Below, in pieces: positions 1 to 9,455 of a stretch of 64,000 nt of DNA; the first letter of the stretch is position 1; each line of letters opens with the position of its first letter. The position numbers and the translations under genes are program-made. The notes under the pieces were generated by a model. It made no database searches and was not told the DNA's origin. It was given only the letters and a program-made list of their open reading frames with translations. This DNA is from Methylococcus sp. EFPC2 (GTDB lineage: Bacteria; Pseudomonadota; Gammaproteobacteria; Methylococcales; Methylococcaceae), in NCBI RefSeq assembly GCF_016925495.1, contig NZ_CP070491.1, forward strand, positions 3,534,001 through 3,598,000. The letters run 5' to 3'.

Positions 1-45
1 CCGGACGAGTCGTCTTTTTCACGTCGTTTTGCAAAACATCCTCGC

Positions 46-51
46 TATAAT
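46..51 (+). promoter_or_regulatory. possible -10 box of the RND efflux operon
   Basis: A perfect TATAAT lies at 46-51. A good -35 at the usual spacing is not obvious (TTGCAA at 29-34 is too close). If this is the -10 element, transcription would begin near 58. That would exclude the ATG at 55 as the start of the adaptor gene and favour the ATG at 118. Confidence 0.35.
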
Positions 52-117
52 TAAATGAAACGATATGTTACCATTTTATTTGAAGACTTTGGCCTAGCCG
101 CAGGGGAGAACGGAATT

Positions 118-1365
118 ATGACCAAGATGATAGAAGCAAGCTCCAAGCCAGGGCAGCGAGCGGATGTATCCGCCGCCGGCGGACCGGCGCGCGGCATGAG
201 CCCGATGCACGGTGCGAGGAGCTTGCGACGGCTGCTGCTTTCCGCGGCGGTTCTGCCCATCCTCGCCGGTTGCGGCCCATCGGCGCAAACGGACGGCGGA
301 GCCAGGCCGCCCACTCCGGTCAAGATCGCCCAGGCGGTACAGCGCGAAGTGGTCGAGTGGGACGAATATCCCGGCCGCATCGAGGCGGTGGAGGCGGTGG
401 ACGTGCGCGCTAGGGTTGACGGCTATCTGGAGAAGGTGAACTTCAAGGCTGGCGACCGGGTGAAGAAAGGCGACCTGCTGTTCGTGATCGATCCCCGGCC
501 CTTCCGCGCCCAGTTGAACTTCGCCCAGGCCGAGCTGGCGCAGGCCAAGGCCCGGCTGGAGCTGGCGCGCAACAACCTGAAGCGCGCGGAACACATGTTC
601 AAGTCCAAGGCGATCTCGGAGGAAGAATACGACGCGCGCAGCAAAGGACTCGCCGAAGCCGCCGGCGCCGAACAATCGGCCGAAGCCAAGGTTTATTCCG
701 CCCGCCTGAACCTGGAATTCACCGAGGTCCGGGCGCCCATCGCCGGGCGTGTTGGGCGCGAGCAGATCACCGCCGGCAACCTGGTCAAGGGAAGCGGGGC
801 CGACGCCACGCTGCTGACTTTCATCGTGTCCACCGATCCGGTTTATGTCTACGTGGACGTGGACGAGCGTTCCGCCCTGAAATACCGCCGGCTGTCCGCC
901 GCCGGCTGCGCCGACGGTCCCAAGGGCTGCAAGCCGGCGAACCTGGCGCTGGCCGACGAGCAAGGCTTCCCCCATGCGGGGGTCATCGATTACGAGTCGC
1001 CGCGCCTCACCGCGGCCACCGGCACCCTGACGCTGCGCGGTTTGTTTCCGAATCCCGACGGCCTGTTGAGCCCGGGGCTGTTCAGCCGCCTCAGGCTGCC
1101 CGGCAGCGCGCCTTTCCAGGCGGTATTGCTGCCCGATCGCGCCGTCGCCGCGGACCTGAGCCGGAAGTTCGTCTGGGTGGTGAAGGAAGACCAACACGTC
1201 GAGTCGCGCACGGTCGTTCCGGGCCCTCTGATCGACGGGCTCAGGGTCATCAAGGAGGGGCTGAAGCCGGGCGAGTGGGTGGTCACCGAAGGCATACAGA
1301 AACTCAGGCCCGGCGCGGCCGTGCAGGCCGAGCGGACCGCCGCGCCCGAAGCCGGCAAGCAATAA
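118..1365 (+). CDS. RND efflux periplasmic adaptor (membrane fusion) lipoprotein
   Basis: This is the periplasmic adaptor of a tripartite RND multidrug efflux pump (AcrA/MexA family), linking the inner-membrane pump to the outer-membrane channel. A hydrophobic stretch ends in the lipobox LAGC, so it is probably a lipoprotein. It is followed by the biotinyl-lipoyl half-motif (VDGYLEKVNFKAGDRVKKG), a long alpha hairpin rich in Ala, Glu and Lys, the second lipoyl half (VRAPIAGRVG), and beta-barrel and membrane-proximal domains. I chose ATG 118 because GGGGAG lies about 10 bases upstream and a TATAAT overlaps the region just before ATG 55. ATG 196 is a third option and gives the most compact signal peptide. 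The pump gene begins 12 bases after the stop, so the two are co-transcribed. Confidence 0.93.
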   Translation: MTKMIEASSKPGQRADVSAAGGPARGMSPMHGARSLRRLLLSAAVLPILAGCGPSAQTDGGARPPTPVKIAQAVQREVVEWDEYPGRIEAVEAVDVRARVDGYLEKVNFKAGDRVKKGDLLFVIDPRPFRAQLNFAQAELAQAKARLELARNNLKRAEHMFKSKAISEEEYDARSKGLAEAAGAEQSAEAKVYSARLNLEFTEVRAPIAGRVGREQITAGNLVKGSGADATLLTFIVSTDPVYVYVDVDERSALKYRRLSAAGCADGPKGCKPANLALADEQGFPHAGVIDYESPRLTAATGTLTLRGLFPNPDGLLSPGLFSRLRLPGSAPFQAVLLPDRAVAADLSRKFVWVVKEDQHVESRTVVPGPLIDGLRVIKEGLKPGEWVVTEGIQKLRPGAAVQAERTAAPEAGKQ

Positions 1366-1377
1366 GGTCGAACTCCC

Positions 1378-4300
1378 ATGGAAAAATTCACGCATTTTTT
1401 CATCGACCGGCCGATCTTCGCCTCGGTCCTGTCCATCGTCATCGTCCTGGTCGGCGGGCTCGCGCTGTTCGCCCTGCCCATCGCCCAGTATCCCGAGATC
1501 GCGCCGCCGACCGTGGTGGTGAGCACCGTCTATCCCGGCGCGAATGCCAAGGTGGTGACGGAAACGGTGGCGACGCCCATCGAGCAGGAGGTGAACGGCG
1601 TCGAGGACATGCTTTACATGTCCTCCCAGTCCACCAACGACGGCACCATGGCGCTGACCATCTCGTTCAAGCCCGGCACCAATATCGACAAGGCCCAGGT
1701 GCTGGTGCAGAACCGCGTGGCCCTGGCCGAGCCGAAGCTGCCCGAGGAGGTGCGCCGGCAGGGCATCAACGTCAAGAAGCGCAGCCCCGACCTGAGCCTG
1801 GTGGTCAATCTGGTTTCGCCCGACCAGCGTTACGACAGCGTATACCTGAGCAACTACTCCACGCTGCAGATCAAGGATGCCCTGGCGCGTCTGCCCGGTA
1901 TCGGCGATATCCTGGTCTTCGGCGCGCGCGATTACAGCATGCGGGTCTGGCTGGATCCGGAGCAGATCGCCGCACGCGATATGACCGCCTCCGACGTGGT
2001 GCGCGCATTGCGCGAGCAGAACCTGCAGGTGGCGGCCGGCGTGGTCGGCCAGCAGCCCGCCAAGGCCGGCATCGATTTCCAGTACACCGTCACTACCCTG
2101 GGGCGGCTGATGGAGGCGGAGCAATTCGCCGGCATCGTCATCAAGACCGGCGCCGACGGCGAGGTCACGCGTCTCAGGGACGTCGCGCGCATCGAACTGG
2201 GCGCCAAGGATTACTCGTCCGCGCTTTATCTGGACGGGCAGCCCACCGTGGGGCTCGCGATCTTCCAGTTGCCGGGCTCCAACGCACTGGAGACCAAGGA
2301 GGCCGTCGAGGCGGCGATGAAGACGCTGAAGGCGAGCTTCCCCGAGGGGCTGGACTACAACATCGTCTACGACACCGTGGTGTTCGTGAAGCAGTCGATC
2401 GAGGCGGTGGTCAAGACCTTGTTCGAAGCCATCCTGCTGGTCGTGCTGGTGGTCGTGGTGTTCCTGCAGAACTGGCGCGCCAGCGTGATTCCCCTGATCG
2501 CGGTGCCCGTCTCGCTGATCGGCACCTTCGCCGTGATGGCGGCTTTGGGGGTCTCGCTGAACACGCTTTCGCTGTTCGGCCTGGTGCTGGCCATCGGCAT
2601 CGTGGTGGACGACGCCATCGTGGTGGTGGAGAACGTCGAGCGCCACATGGCCCTGGGCGAAAACGCCCGCGAGGCGACCCGACGGGCGATGAGCGAGGTG
2701 ACGGGGCCGGTCGTCGCCACCGCCCTGGTGCTGGTCGCGGTCTTCGTGCCCACCGCCTTCATCGTCGGCGTGTCCGGCGCTTTCTACAAGCAGTTCGCGC
2801 TGACCATCGCGGTGTCGACGGTGATCTCGGCCTTCAACTCGCTGACCCTGAGCCCGGCGCTGTGCGCCCTGCTGCTGGAGCGTGCCCACCATGACCCGGA
2901 CCGCCTCACGCGTATCATCGACCGCTTGTTCGGCTGGTTCTTCAAGGGCTTCAACCGATTCTTCGATTCCTTCAGCTCGGGATATTCGCGTCTCGTCGGA
3001 CGCCTGGTGCGCATGGCGGCCGTGGTGCTGGTGCTCTACGTGGGGCTCAATGGACTGAATTTCCTGGCTTTTGAAAAAGTGCCCACGGGCTTCATCCCCC
3101 AGCAGGATCAGGGTTATCTGATCCTCTACACCCAGCTGCCGGACGCCGCCTCGGTGGAACGCACCAACGCGGTGGTGCAGCAGGCGACCCGCATCATCCT
3201 GGACACCCCGGGCATCACCCACGTCAACGCCTATGCCGGCTGGTCGCTCTTGACCGGCGCCAGCCAGTCCAATGTCGCCACCATGTTCGCGCGGCTCGAC
3301 GCGTTCGAGAACCGCGGCGGCCGGCCCGAGCTGCATGCGGACGCCATCGTCGCGAAACTGCAGCAACGCCTGTCGCAGGTGCAGGACGCCTACGTCGCCG
3401 TGTTCGCCCCGCCTCCGGTGCGCGGCATGAGTTCGGTCGGCGGCTTCAAGCTGCAGGTGCAGGACCGTTCCAACGCCGGCATCGAGGCCTTGCAGCAGGC
3501 GACCAACGAGCTGATTGCCGCGGGCAATCAACAGCCGGGCATGGTGGGCTTGTTCACCACCTTCCGTTCCGGCGTGCCGCAGCTCTATCTGGACGTGGAC
3601 CGGACCCGCGCCAAGGCCATGGACGTGCCCTTGAGCGGGATATTCGAAACCCTGCAGATCTATCTCGGCTCGCTCTACGTCAACGACTTCAACCGCTTCG
3701 GCCGCACCTACCAGGTCACGGCGCAGGCGGATTCCGCTTTCCGCATGGGCGCCGCCGACATCGCCAAGCTGAAGACGCGCAACGCGGAAGGCGGCATGGT
3801 GCCGCTGGGATCGCTGATGGACGTCCAGGAAATCACGGGGCCCGACAAGCTGATGCGCTACAACATGTACCCGACGGCCGAGATCAACGGCGCCACGCTG
3901 CCCGGCATCAGTTCCGGCCAGGCCATCGCGACCATGGAAAAGTTGGCGCGTGCCGAATTGCCGCCGGGCTTCGATTTCGAATGGACCGAGATCAGCCTGC
4001 AGCAGATCCTCGCCGGCAACGTGGCCATGCTGATCTTCCCCTTGAGCGTGGTCTTCGTGTTCCTGGCCCTGGCGGCGCAATACGAGAGCTGGTCGCTGCC
4101 GTTCGCAGTGATCCTCATCGTGCCCATGTGCCTGCTCGCCTCCATGACGGGGATATGGCTGCGCGGTATGGACAACAACATCTTCACCCAGGTCGGATTC
4201 ATCCTGCTGGTGGGCTTGGCGGCGAAGAACGCCATTCTCATCGTCGAGTTCGCCAAGCGGCGCAGCGAGGAAGGCCGCAGCCGCCACGAGGCGGCCATCG

Positions 4301-4557
4301 AGGCCTCGCGCACCCGCTTGCGGCCCATCCTGATGACCTCGTTCGCCTTCATCATGGGCGTGTTTCCTCTGGTGAACGCCCAGGGTCCGGGGGCGGAAGC
4401 GCGGCAGATCCTTGGCACCGCGGTGTTCAGCGGCATGCTGGGCGTGACCCTGTTCGGCCTGATTCTCACCCCGGTGTTCTACGTGGTGATCCAGGCCCTG
4501 GTCGAGCGCCGCCAGGCCCGCCTCAAACACTCTCGGCATGCGGAGGTCAAGCCATGA
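1378..4557 (+). CDS. RND multidrug efflux permease (HAE1 family)
   Basis: This is an inner-membrane proton-driven drug exporter of the AcrB/MexB/MexF class. It has 1059 residues, the normal family length. It starts with the typical FIDRPIFASVLSI first helix and contains two large periplasmic loops separated by the twelve-helix core. The proton-relay aspartate pair lies in the fourth helix (VVDDAIVVVENVERH, Asp about 411 and 412). The FIPQQDQGY motif of the second loop and the C-terminal GLAAKNAILIVEFA helix are intact. Its stop overlaps the start of the outer-membrane factor by four bases (ATGA). The substrate range cannot be read from sequence. Confidence 0.97.
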   Translation: MEKFTHFFIDRPIFASVLSIVIVLVGGLALFALPIAQYPEIAPPTVVVSTVYPGANAKVVTETVATPIEQEVNGVEDMLYMSSQSTNDGTMALTISFKPGTNIDKAQVLVQNRVALAEPKLPEEVRRQGINVKKRSPDLSLVVNLVSPDQRYDSVYLSNYSTLQIKDALARLPGIGDILVFGARDYSMRVWLDPEQIAARDMTASDVVRALREQNLQVAAGVVGQQPAKAGIDFQYTVTTLGRLMEAEQFAGIVIKTGADGEVTRLRDVARIELGAKDYSSALYLDGQPTVGLAIFQLPGSNALETKEAVEAAMKTLKASFPEGLDYNIVYDTVVFVKQSIEAVVKTLFEAILLVVLVVVVFLQNWRASVIPLIAVPVSLIGTFAVMAALGVSLNTLSLFGLVLAIGIVVDDAIVVVENVERHMALGENAREATRRAMSEVTGPVVATALVLVAVFVPTAFIVGVSGAFYKQFALTIAVSTVISAFNSLTLSPALCALLLERAHHDPDRLTRIIDRLFGWFFKGFNRFFDSFSSGYSRLVGRLVRMAAVVLVLYVGLNGLNFLAFEKVPTGFIPQQDQGYLILYTQLPDAASVERTNAVVQQATRIILDTPGITHVNAYAGWSLLTGASQSNVATMFARLDAFENRGGRPELHADAIVAKLQQRLSQVQDAYVAVFAPPPVRGMSSVGGFKLQVQDRSNAGIEALQQATNELIAAGNQQPGMVGLFTTFRSGVPQLYLDVDRTRAKAMDVPLSGIFETLQIYLGSLYVNDFNRFGRTYQVTAQADSAFRMGAADIAKLKTRNAEGGMVPLGSLMDVQEITGPDKLMRYNMYPTAEINGATLPGISSGQAIATMEKLARAELPPGFDFEWTEISLQQILAGNVAMLIFPLSVVFVFLALAAQYESWSLPFAVILIVPMCLLASMTGIWLRGMDNNIFTQVGFILLVGLAAKNAILIVEFAKRRSEEGRSRHEAAIEASRTRLRPILMTSFAFIMGVFPLVNAQGPGAEARQILGTAVFSGMLGVTLFGLILTPVFYVVIQALVERRQARLKHSRHAEVKP

Positions 4558-6008
4558 GCCCCATCACCACTCCGTCTTACATCCACCTGAGGCCGATCGT
4601 CGCGGCGCTGGCCACGGCCCTTTTGTCGGCCTGCGCGGTCGGGCCTGACTATCGCCCGCCGGCGGCGGAAACCGGGACTTCCGCATTCACCCAGGCGGCC
4701 CAGCCCGAGTTTTCGGCGCGGAGCGTGGAAGTAGCCTGGTGGAAGCTGTTCAAGGATCCCGAACTGGTCGAACTGGTCGACCAGACGTTGAAGAACAATC
4801 GCGACCTCCGGGCCGCCATGGCCAATCTGCGCGAGGCGCGGGCCCTTTATCTGGATGCCGGGCTGGACCTGCTGCCGACCGTCACGGCGCACGCCAACTA
4901 CACGGAACAGAAGCGCAGCATGGCCGCGCTGAACAACCGGGCTTTCGTGCCGCGCGAGCTGAAGCTATACAACACCGGCTTCGACGCGTTCTGGGAAGTC
5001 GACTTTTTCGGCCGGGTACGGCGCAACGTGGAGTCGCGCGGAGCCGAGGTCGACGCCGAGGAGGCCAGCCTGCGGGACCTGACGGTCAGCCTGATCGCGG
5101 AGGTCGCGCGCAATTACTTCACGCTGAGAGGCATGCAGAACCAGTTGGCGGTGGCGCATAAGAATGCCGAGAATCAGGCCGAGACGCTAAAGCTGACCGA
5201 GGCGCGCCTGGAAGCGGGGCGGGGTACCGAACTCGACACCGCGCGGGCGCAGGCCCAGCTCGACACCACCCGGGCCACCATCCCGCCGCTGGAAGCCGCC
5301 GTGCTGGAGGCCATCCACCGGCTGGGCGTGCTCACCGGCCAGGCGCCCGGCGCGCTGACCAGCCGGCTTGCCCCGCCTGCCGCTATGCCCGGCGGGCCGG
5401 AAACCATAGAAATCGGCAATCCAGCCGACCTGTTGCGCCGCCGTCCGGACATCCGGGTCGCCGAGCGTCGCCTGGCGTCCGCCACCGCGCAGATCGGCGT
5501 GGCCACCGCCGACCTTTTCCCGCGCGTCAGCTTCGTCGGCAGTCTCTCGCTGGAAAGCACCACCTTGTCGGCCTTGGGCGGCGCGGGCTCCGACAGTTAT
5601 TCGGTGGGACCGCGCATCAGCTGGGCTGCGCTGGATCTGGGACGGGTCTATGCCGGCATCAAGGCGGCGGACGCCCGCGCCGAAGCGAATCTCGCGCTCT
5701 ATGAGCAAACGGTGCTCAATGCGCTGGAGGAAACCGAGAACGCCCTGGTCAATTACAACCGGCAGCGCGCGCGGCGCGACCTCCTCGCGCGGGCGGCCCA
5801 GGCCAGCCAGCGGGCCCATGAACTGGCGCATCTGCGTTTTCAGGACGGCGTGAGCGATTTCCTCACGGTGTTGGACACCGAGCTGCGCCTGCTGCAGGAC
5901 CAGGAAAGGCTGGCGCTGAGCGAAACTGCCACGGCTACCGCGCTAGTGGCGGTGTACAAAGCCTTGGGCGGCGGCTGGGAAAACACCCCGATACCTTCCG
6001 GCTTATAG
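4554..6008 (+). CDS. RND efflux outer-membrane lipoprotein (OprM/NodT family)
   Basis: This is the outer-membrane channel of the tripartite pump. It has 484 residues with an N-terminal lipobox LLSACAVGPDYRPP, the hallmark of the NodT/OprM lipoproteins. Two copies of the outer-membrane efflux repeat follow, with long Ala/Glu-rich helices and the RRPDIRVAERRLASATAQIG motif of the second repeat. The start ATG at 4554 overlaps the pump stop codon (ATGA), implying translational coupling. A longer upstream open frame exists but lies inside the pump gene and would remove the signal peptide from the N-terminus. No TetR- or LysR-type regulator gene is visible next to the operon. Confidence 0.95.
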   Translation: MSPITTPSYIHLRPIVAALATALLSACAVGPDYRPPAAETGTSAFTQAAQPEFSARSVEVAWWKLFKDPELVELVDQTLKNNRDLRAAMANLREARALYLDAGLDLLPTVTAHANYTEQKRSMAALNNRAFVPRELKLYNTGFDAFWEVDFFGRVRRNVESRGAEVDAEEASLRDLTVSLIAEVARNYFTLRGMQNQLAVAHKNAENQAETLKLTEARLEAGRGTELDTARAQAQLDTTRATIPPLEAAVLEAIHRLGVLTGQAPGALTSRLAPPAAMPGGPETIEIGNPADLLRRRPDIRVAERRLASATAQIGVATADLFPRVSFVGSLSLESTTLSALGGAGSDSYSVGPRISWAALDLGRVYAGIKAADARAEANLALYEQTVLNALEETENALVNYNRQRARRDLLARAAQASQRAHELAHLRFQDGVSDFLTVLDTELRLLQDQERLALSETATATALVAVYKALGGGWENTPIPSGL

Positions 6009-6076
6009 GTTCGTATCGGACGCCGCGGCGGGCGACGTGTTCGGTCTCGCCCATGCGTCGGTGCGCTCCGGCCGGC

Positions 6077-6850
6077 TCAGGGGCCGACGCGTTCGAGCAC
6101 CTTGGCGCTCTCCTCGTCGGACTGGTAAATCCAGAATGCGGAGACGTGGCGGCTTTCGATGGAGGCCAGCAGGCCGATCCCCGCCGCGAAAAACCGGTAT
6201 TGCGTGTCTTCGAGCCTGGCCGGGCCGACCCGCCCGCTGAATGTCGATTTCACCACGATCGCGTCGAAGCGGCCGGCGGGCACCACCAGCCGGCAGGCGC
6301 CGAGATAGTGATAATCGACCGTCAACACGCCGCGGTGTATCACCTCGGATAAGTCACCCGCGGAGTAGACGTTCACCGCCATCCTGATCCGGCGCCGCTC
6401 GCCCGGTGCGATCGCCTTGGGCAGCAAGGGTTCGGGTGGGTCGTAACGGGTCACCGCCCGGGTCCGGTGGTCTTCCACGCCCGAGATCGCCAGGCTGCCG
6501 TCGCCCAGCCGCTGCAGATATCCCACCTCGTCGTCGCCCGCTTCATAACGCCATCCGGCCCAGTCGGACTGGAGCGGCGTCTGGAAAATGCGGTAGCGCT
6601 GGGGTTTTCCGACCTGCGGCCCCCGCACGATACGAAACGATTTCGCGGTCGTAGCAAGCGGGAAATAGCGGCCCGGCTCGTCGATCACGGGCGCGTCGAT
6701 TTCCGCGCCGACCACGCCCCGGCCCAGGGATGACTCGATGGATAGCCGGTCGTCGTCCGGCAGCTTCAACGGGGCTCCGTCCATGGCGGCGGACATTCCC
6801 AGGTGCAGCAGCAGACTCGACAACAGGGTGGCACGGGCAGTTGGGCTCAT
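6077..6850 (-). CDS. hypothetical secreted protein
   Basis: I do not recognise the family with confidence. With the start at 6850 the 257-residue product begins with a signal-peptide-like stretch (ATLLSSLLLHLGMSAA). It continues as a beta-rich soluble protein with no further membrane segment. The C-terminal part contains VPAGRFDAIVVKSTF, which recalls the PAGRF motif of DUF3108-type periplasmic proteins, a weak resemblance only. The frame continues upstream to 7006, but no good ribosome site or signal peptide supports the longer form. It converges with the efflux operon, ending 68 bases from that stop, and is divergent from the chemoreceptor gene. Confidence 0.6.
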   Translation of the reverse strand: MSPTARATLLSSLLLHLGMSAAMDGAPLKLPDDDRLSIESSLGRGVVGAEIDAPVIDEPGRYFPLATTAKSFRIVRGPQVGKPQRYRIFQTPLQSDWAGWRYEAGDDEVGYLQRLGDGSLAISGVEDHRTRAVTRYDPPEPLLPKAIAPGERRRIRMAVNVYSAGDLSEVIHRGVLTVDYHYLGACRLVVPAGRFDAIVVKSTFSGRVGPARLEDTQYRFFAAGIGLLASIESRHVSAFWIYQSDEESAKVLERVGP

Positions 6851-7129
6851 GGACCGTGGGGAGGCACAGGGTTTACCGGACATCATGCTACGCCATCGTT
6901 CCCGGGCAAGTCGACCGCAGGCCCGAGACCGTGACGAAAGCTGCGGAGGGACTACACTTTCCGCTCCTGCATGCCGCAGCCGAAGGATGGGCGCCGTCGA
7001 GCGCACTTACCGCATAGTCGGATTCGGGACCGGCCGGGTATCCGACCCGCGACCCCCATCCGCACGGCGGGCATTGCGTGTAAATCCCGATTCGAGCAGC
7101 GCCCCTAATAAAGATAAATGGAGCCCTCC

Positions 7130-9370
7130 ATGACCGTCCCCAATTTGATATTCGGCAAACTATTCTCTTCCGACCGCCTCGACGAGGCCGTGCGCATCGT
7201 GGAAAAGCTGGCTCAGCGCGATTTCGACGTGAGCATCGACAGCGAGCGGCGCGACCGTTACGCGCCCTTGATGCAGGCGCTCGACAAGCTGCGCAAGTCC
7301 CTGGTGCAGGATCAGCGCCAGCTCGCCGCCCTGGACGTCGTCACGGCCAACGTCATGATCGCGGACGCCGATCTCAATGTCGTCTACATGAACCAATACG
7401 GCCGGCGGCTGATGGAAGAGAGCGAGGCCGATCTGCGCAAAGTCCTGCCGCATTTCACCGCCCGGAATCTGATCGGGGTCAACATCGACAGCTTCCACAA
7501 GAACCCGTCTCATCAGCGGAATCTGCTGGCGAACCTGAATTCGTCCTATCACACCCGCATCGAAGTCGGGCCGCGCAAATTCGCGCTGACGGCCAACCCC
7601 TTGCGCGACGACAAGGGCAAACGCCTGGGTACCGTGGTCGAATGGAACGATCGCACGGTATTCGACGAAGTCGAAAAGCGCACCCACATACTGGAAACGG
7701 CGCTGGAAACCGTCAGCACCAGCATCATGGTGGCCGACCCGGATCGCCGCATCACTTACATGAATCCGTCGGCGACCAGCATGTTCAAGGATCTGGAGCC
7801 CCGGCTGCGCACCCTTTATCCGGGCTTCTCGGCCGACCGCCTCCTCGGCTCCAGCATCGACCAGTTCCACAGCGACCCCGGGCACCAGGGCGAATTGCTC
7901 GCTGCGCAAAACAGCTCGATAACGACCAAATTGTCGCTGGGTTCGTTGAGCCTGGAACTCACGGCCAATCCCATCGTCGATGCCAAGGGACAACGCCTCG
8001 GCACGGCGGTGGAATGGTTCGACCGCACCCCGCAGGACTCTTTCGATCAGGAGATAACCAAGATGATAGGCGGCGTCATGAAGGGGCGCCTGAACAGCCG
8101 CATGAACGTGGAAGCCATTCCCCTGCCGCATGGCGTCTATCGCAAGACGGCCGAAGGGGTGAACTTGATACTGGATGCCGTGATCAACCCCTTGAACGTG
8201 GCTTCCAACTATGTGGATCGCATCGCTCACGGCGACGTGCCGCCCAAGATCACCGACAAATACCACGGTGATTTCGACACCTTCAAGAACAACCTCAACA
8301 CCTGTATCGATGCCATCAACGCCCTCATCGACGACGCCGGCATGCTGGCGCAGGCGGCCGTGGATGGACGCATCCAGACGCGCGCCGATGCCGGCCGGCA
8401 CCAGGGCGATTTCCGCCGCATCATCGAAGGCGTCAACAACACCCTCGATACCCTGCTCGCGCCCATCATCGCCATCAAGCAGGTGACCGATTCGATCAAC
8501 ACGGCGGCCAAGGAAATCGCCATGGGCAATTCGGACCTCTCGCAGCGCACGGAGGAACAGGCCTCCAGCCTGGAGGAAACCGCCTCCAGCATGGAAGAGC
8601 TGGCGTCCACCGTCCGGCAGAACGCCGACAATGCCCGCCAGGCCAATCAAATGGCGGTGGCGGCGTCCGACGTCGCGAAACGCGGCGGCGACGTGGTGCA
8701 GCGGGTGGTCGGCACCATGCATGACATCAACGAAAGTTCGCGCAAGATCGTCGACATCATCAGCGTCATCGACGGCATCGCCTTCCAGACCAACATCCTC
8801 GCGCTCAACGCCGCGGTCGAAGCAGCCCGTGCCGGCGAGCAGGGCCGCGGTTTCGCGGTGGTGGCCGGGGAGGTGCGCAACCTGGCCCAGCGTTCCGCTG
8901 CGGCGGCCAAGGAAATCAAGGCCTTGATCAACAATTCGGTGGACAAGGTCGACGACGGCGCCAAGCTGGTGGAAGAAGCCGGCCGCACGATGGACGAGAT
9001 CGTCACCTCGGTGCGCCGGGTGACCGACATCATGGCGGAGATCGCCGCCGCCTCGGTGGAACAAAGTTCCGGCATCGAGCAGGTCAACCAGGCCATTACC
9101 CAAATGGACGATGTCACGCAGCAGAACGCCGCGCTGGTGGAGCAGGCGGCCGCGGCGGCCGAGTCCCTGGAAGAACAGGCCACGGCTTTGGCTGAAAACG
9201 TGGCGCAGTTCCATCTGGAAGGCTATTCGGAGCTGCCGCCCGCCCGGCCTCAGGCGTCCCGCCACGCCCTGCCGTCCCAGGCCCGGTTCGCCACCCCGAA
9301 AAAGCCCACCGCCGGCAAGCCGCTCAAGGTACCGCCCATCGCCAGCGACGACGAGTGGACGGAGTTCTGA
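7130..9370 (+). CDS. soluble methyl-accepting chemotaxis protein with tandem PAS domains
   Basis: A cytoplasmic chemoreceptor of 746 residues. No transmembrane helix is visible. Two homologous PAS-like segments lie at roughly residues 55-175 and 180-305 (each with VVYMN or ITYMN and a TANP motif). HAMP-like helical repeats follow, then a full MCP signalling domain with the hairpin-tip region [20 protein letters not shown] and [20 protein letters not shown]. The last five residues, EWTEF, fit the xWxxF pentapeptide that tethers CheR/CheB in some receptors. The ATG at 7130 is preferred over 7118 because GGAG sits eight bases before it. No che genes are in the window, so it must work with a distant array. 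Confidence 0.93.
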   Translation: MTVPNLIFGKLFSSDRLDEAVRIVEKLAQRDFDVSIDSERRDRYAPLMQALDKLRKSLVQDQRQLAALDVVTANVMIADADLNVVYMNQYGRRLMEESEADLRKVLPHFTARNLIGVNIDSFHKNPSHQRNLLANLNSSYHTRIEVGPRKFALTANPLRDDKGKRLGTVVEWNDRTVFDEVEKRTHILETALETVSTSIMVADPDRRITYMNPSATSMFKDLEPRLRTLYPGFSADRLLGSSIDQFHSDPGHQGELLAAQNSSITTKLSLGSLSLELTANPIVDAKGQRLGTAVEWFDRTPQDSFDQEITKMIGGVMKGRLNSRMNVEAIPLPHGVYRKTAEGVNLILDAVINPLNVASNYVDRIAHGDVPPKITDKYHGDFDTFKNNLNTCIDAINALIDDAGMLAQAAVDGRIQTRADAGRHQGDFRRIIEGVNNTLDTLLAPIIAIKQVTDSINTAAKEIAMGNSDLSQRTEEQASSLEETASSMEELASTVRQNADNARQANQMAVAASDVAKRGGDVVQRVVGTMHDINESSRKIVDIISVIDGIAFQTNILALNAAVEAARAGEQGRGFAVVAGEVRNLAQRSAAAAKEIKALINNSVDKVDDGAKLVEEAGRTMDEIVTSVRRVTDIMAEIAAASVEQSSGIEQVNQAITQMDDVTQQNAALVEQAAAAAESLEEQATALAENVAQFHLEGYSELPPARPQASRHALPSQARFATPKKPTAGKPLKVPPIASDDEWTEF

Positions 9371-9395
9371 GTCGCCGGCGGATCATAAACGGGTG

Positions 9396-9422
9396 AAAAA
9401 TTCGCGGGGCGTCAGGCCCCGC
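9396..9422 (-). terminator. intrinsic terminator of the minus-strand hydrolase gene
   Basis: A 7-bp GC-only stem (GCGGGGC / GCCCCGC at 9404-9410 and 9416-9422) with a 5-base loop. On the minus strand it is followed within three bases by a run of five T. It lies 34 bases past the stop codon at 9456. The upstream A-run could also let it act weakly for the chemoreceptor gene on the plus strand. Confidence 0.65.
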
Positions 9423-9455
9423 GAGCGGAGCGCCCGCCCCGCACTCCGGGCGGAA

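Noticed and set aside
94..4539. A 1481-codon minus-strand open frame across the RND genes
   Set aside because: It is a GC-rich shadow of the adaptor and pump genes, His/Gln/Arg-rich with no domain. The plus-strand genes match well-known families end to end.
7160..9265. 701-codon minus-strand frame opposite the chemoreceptor
   Set aside because: It is a shadow frame of a strongly conserved MCP gene.
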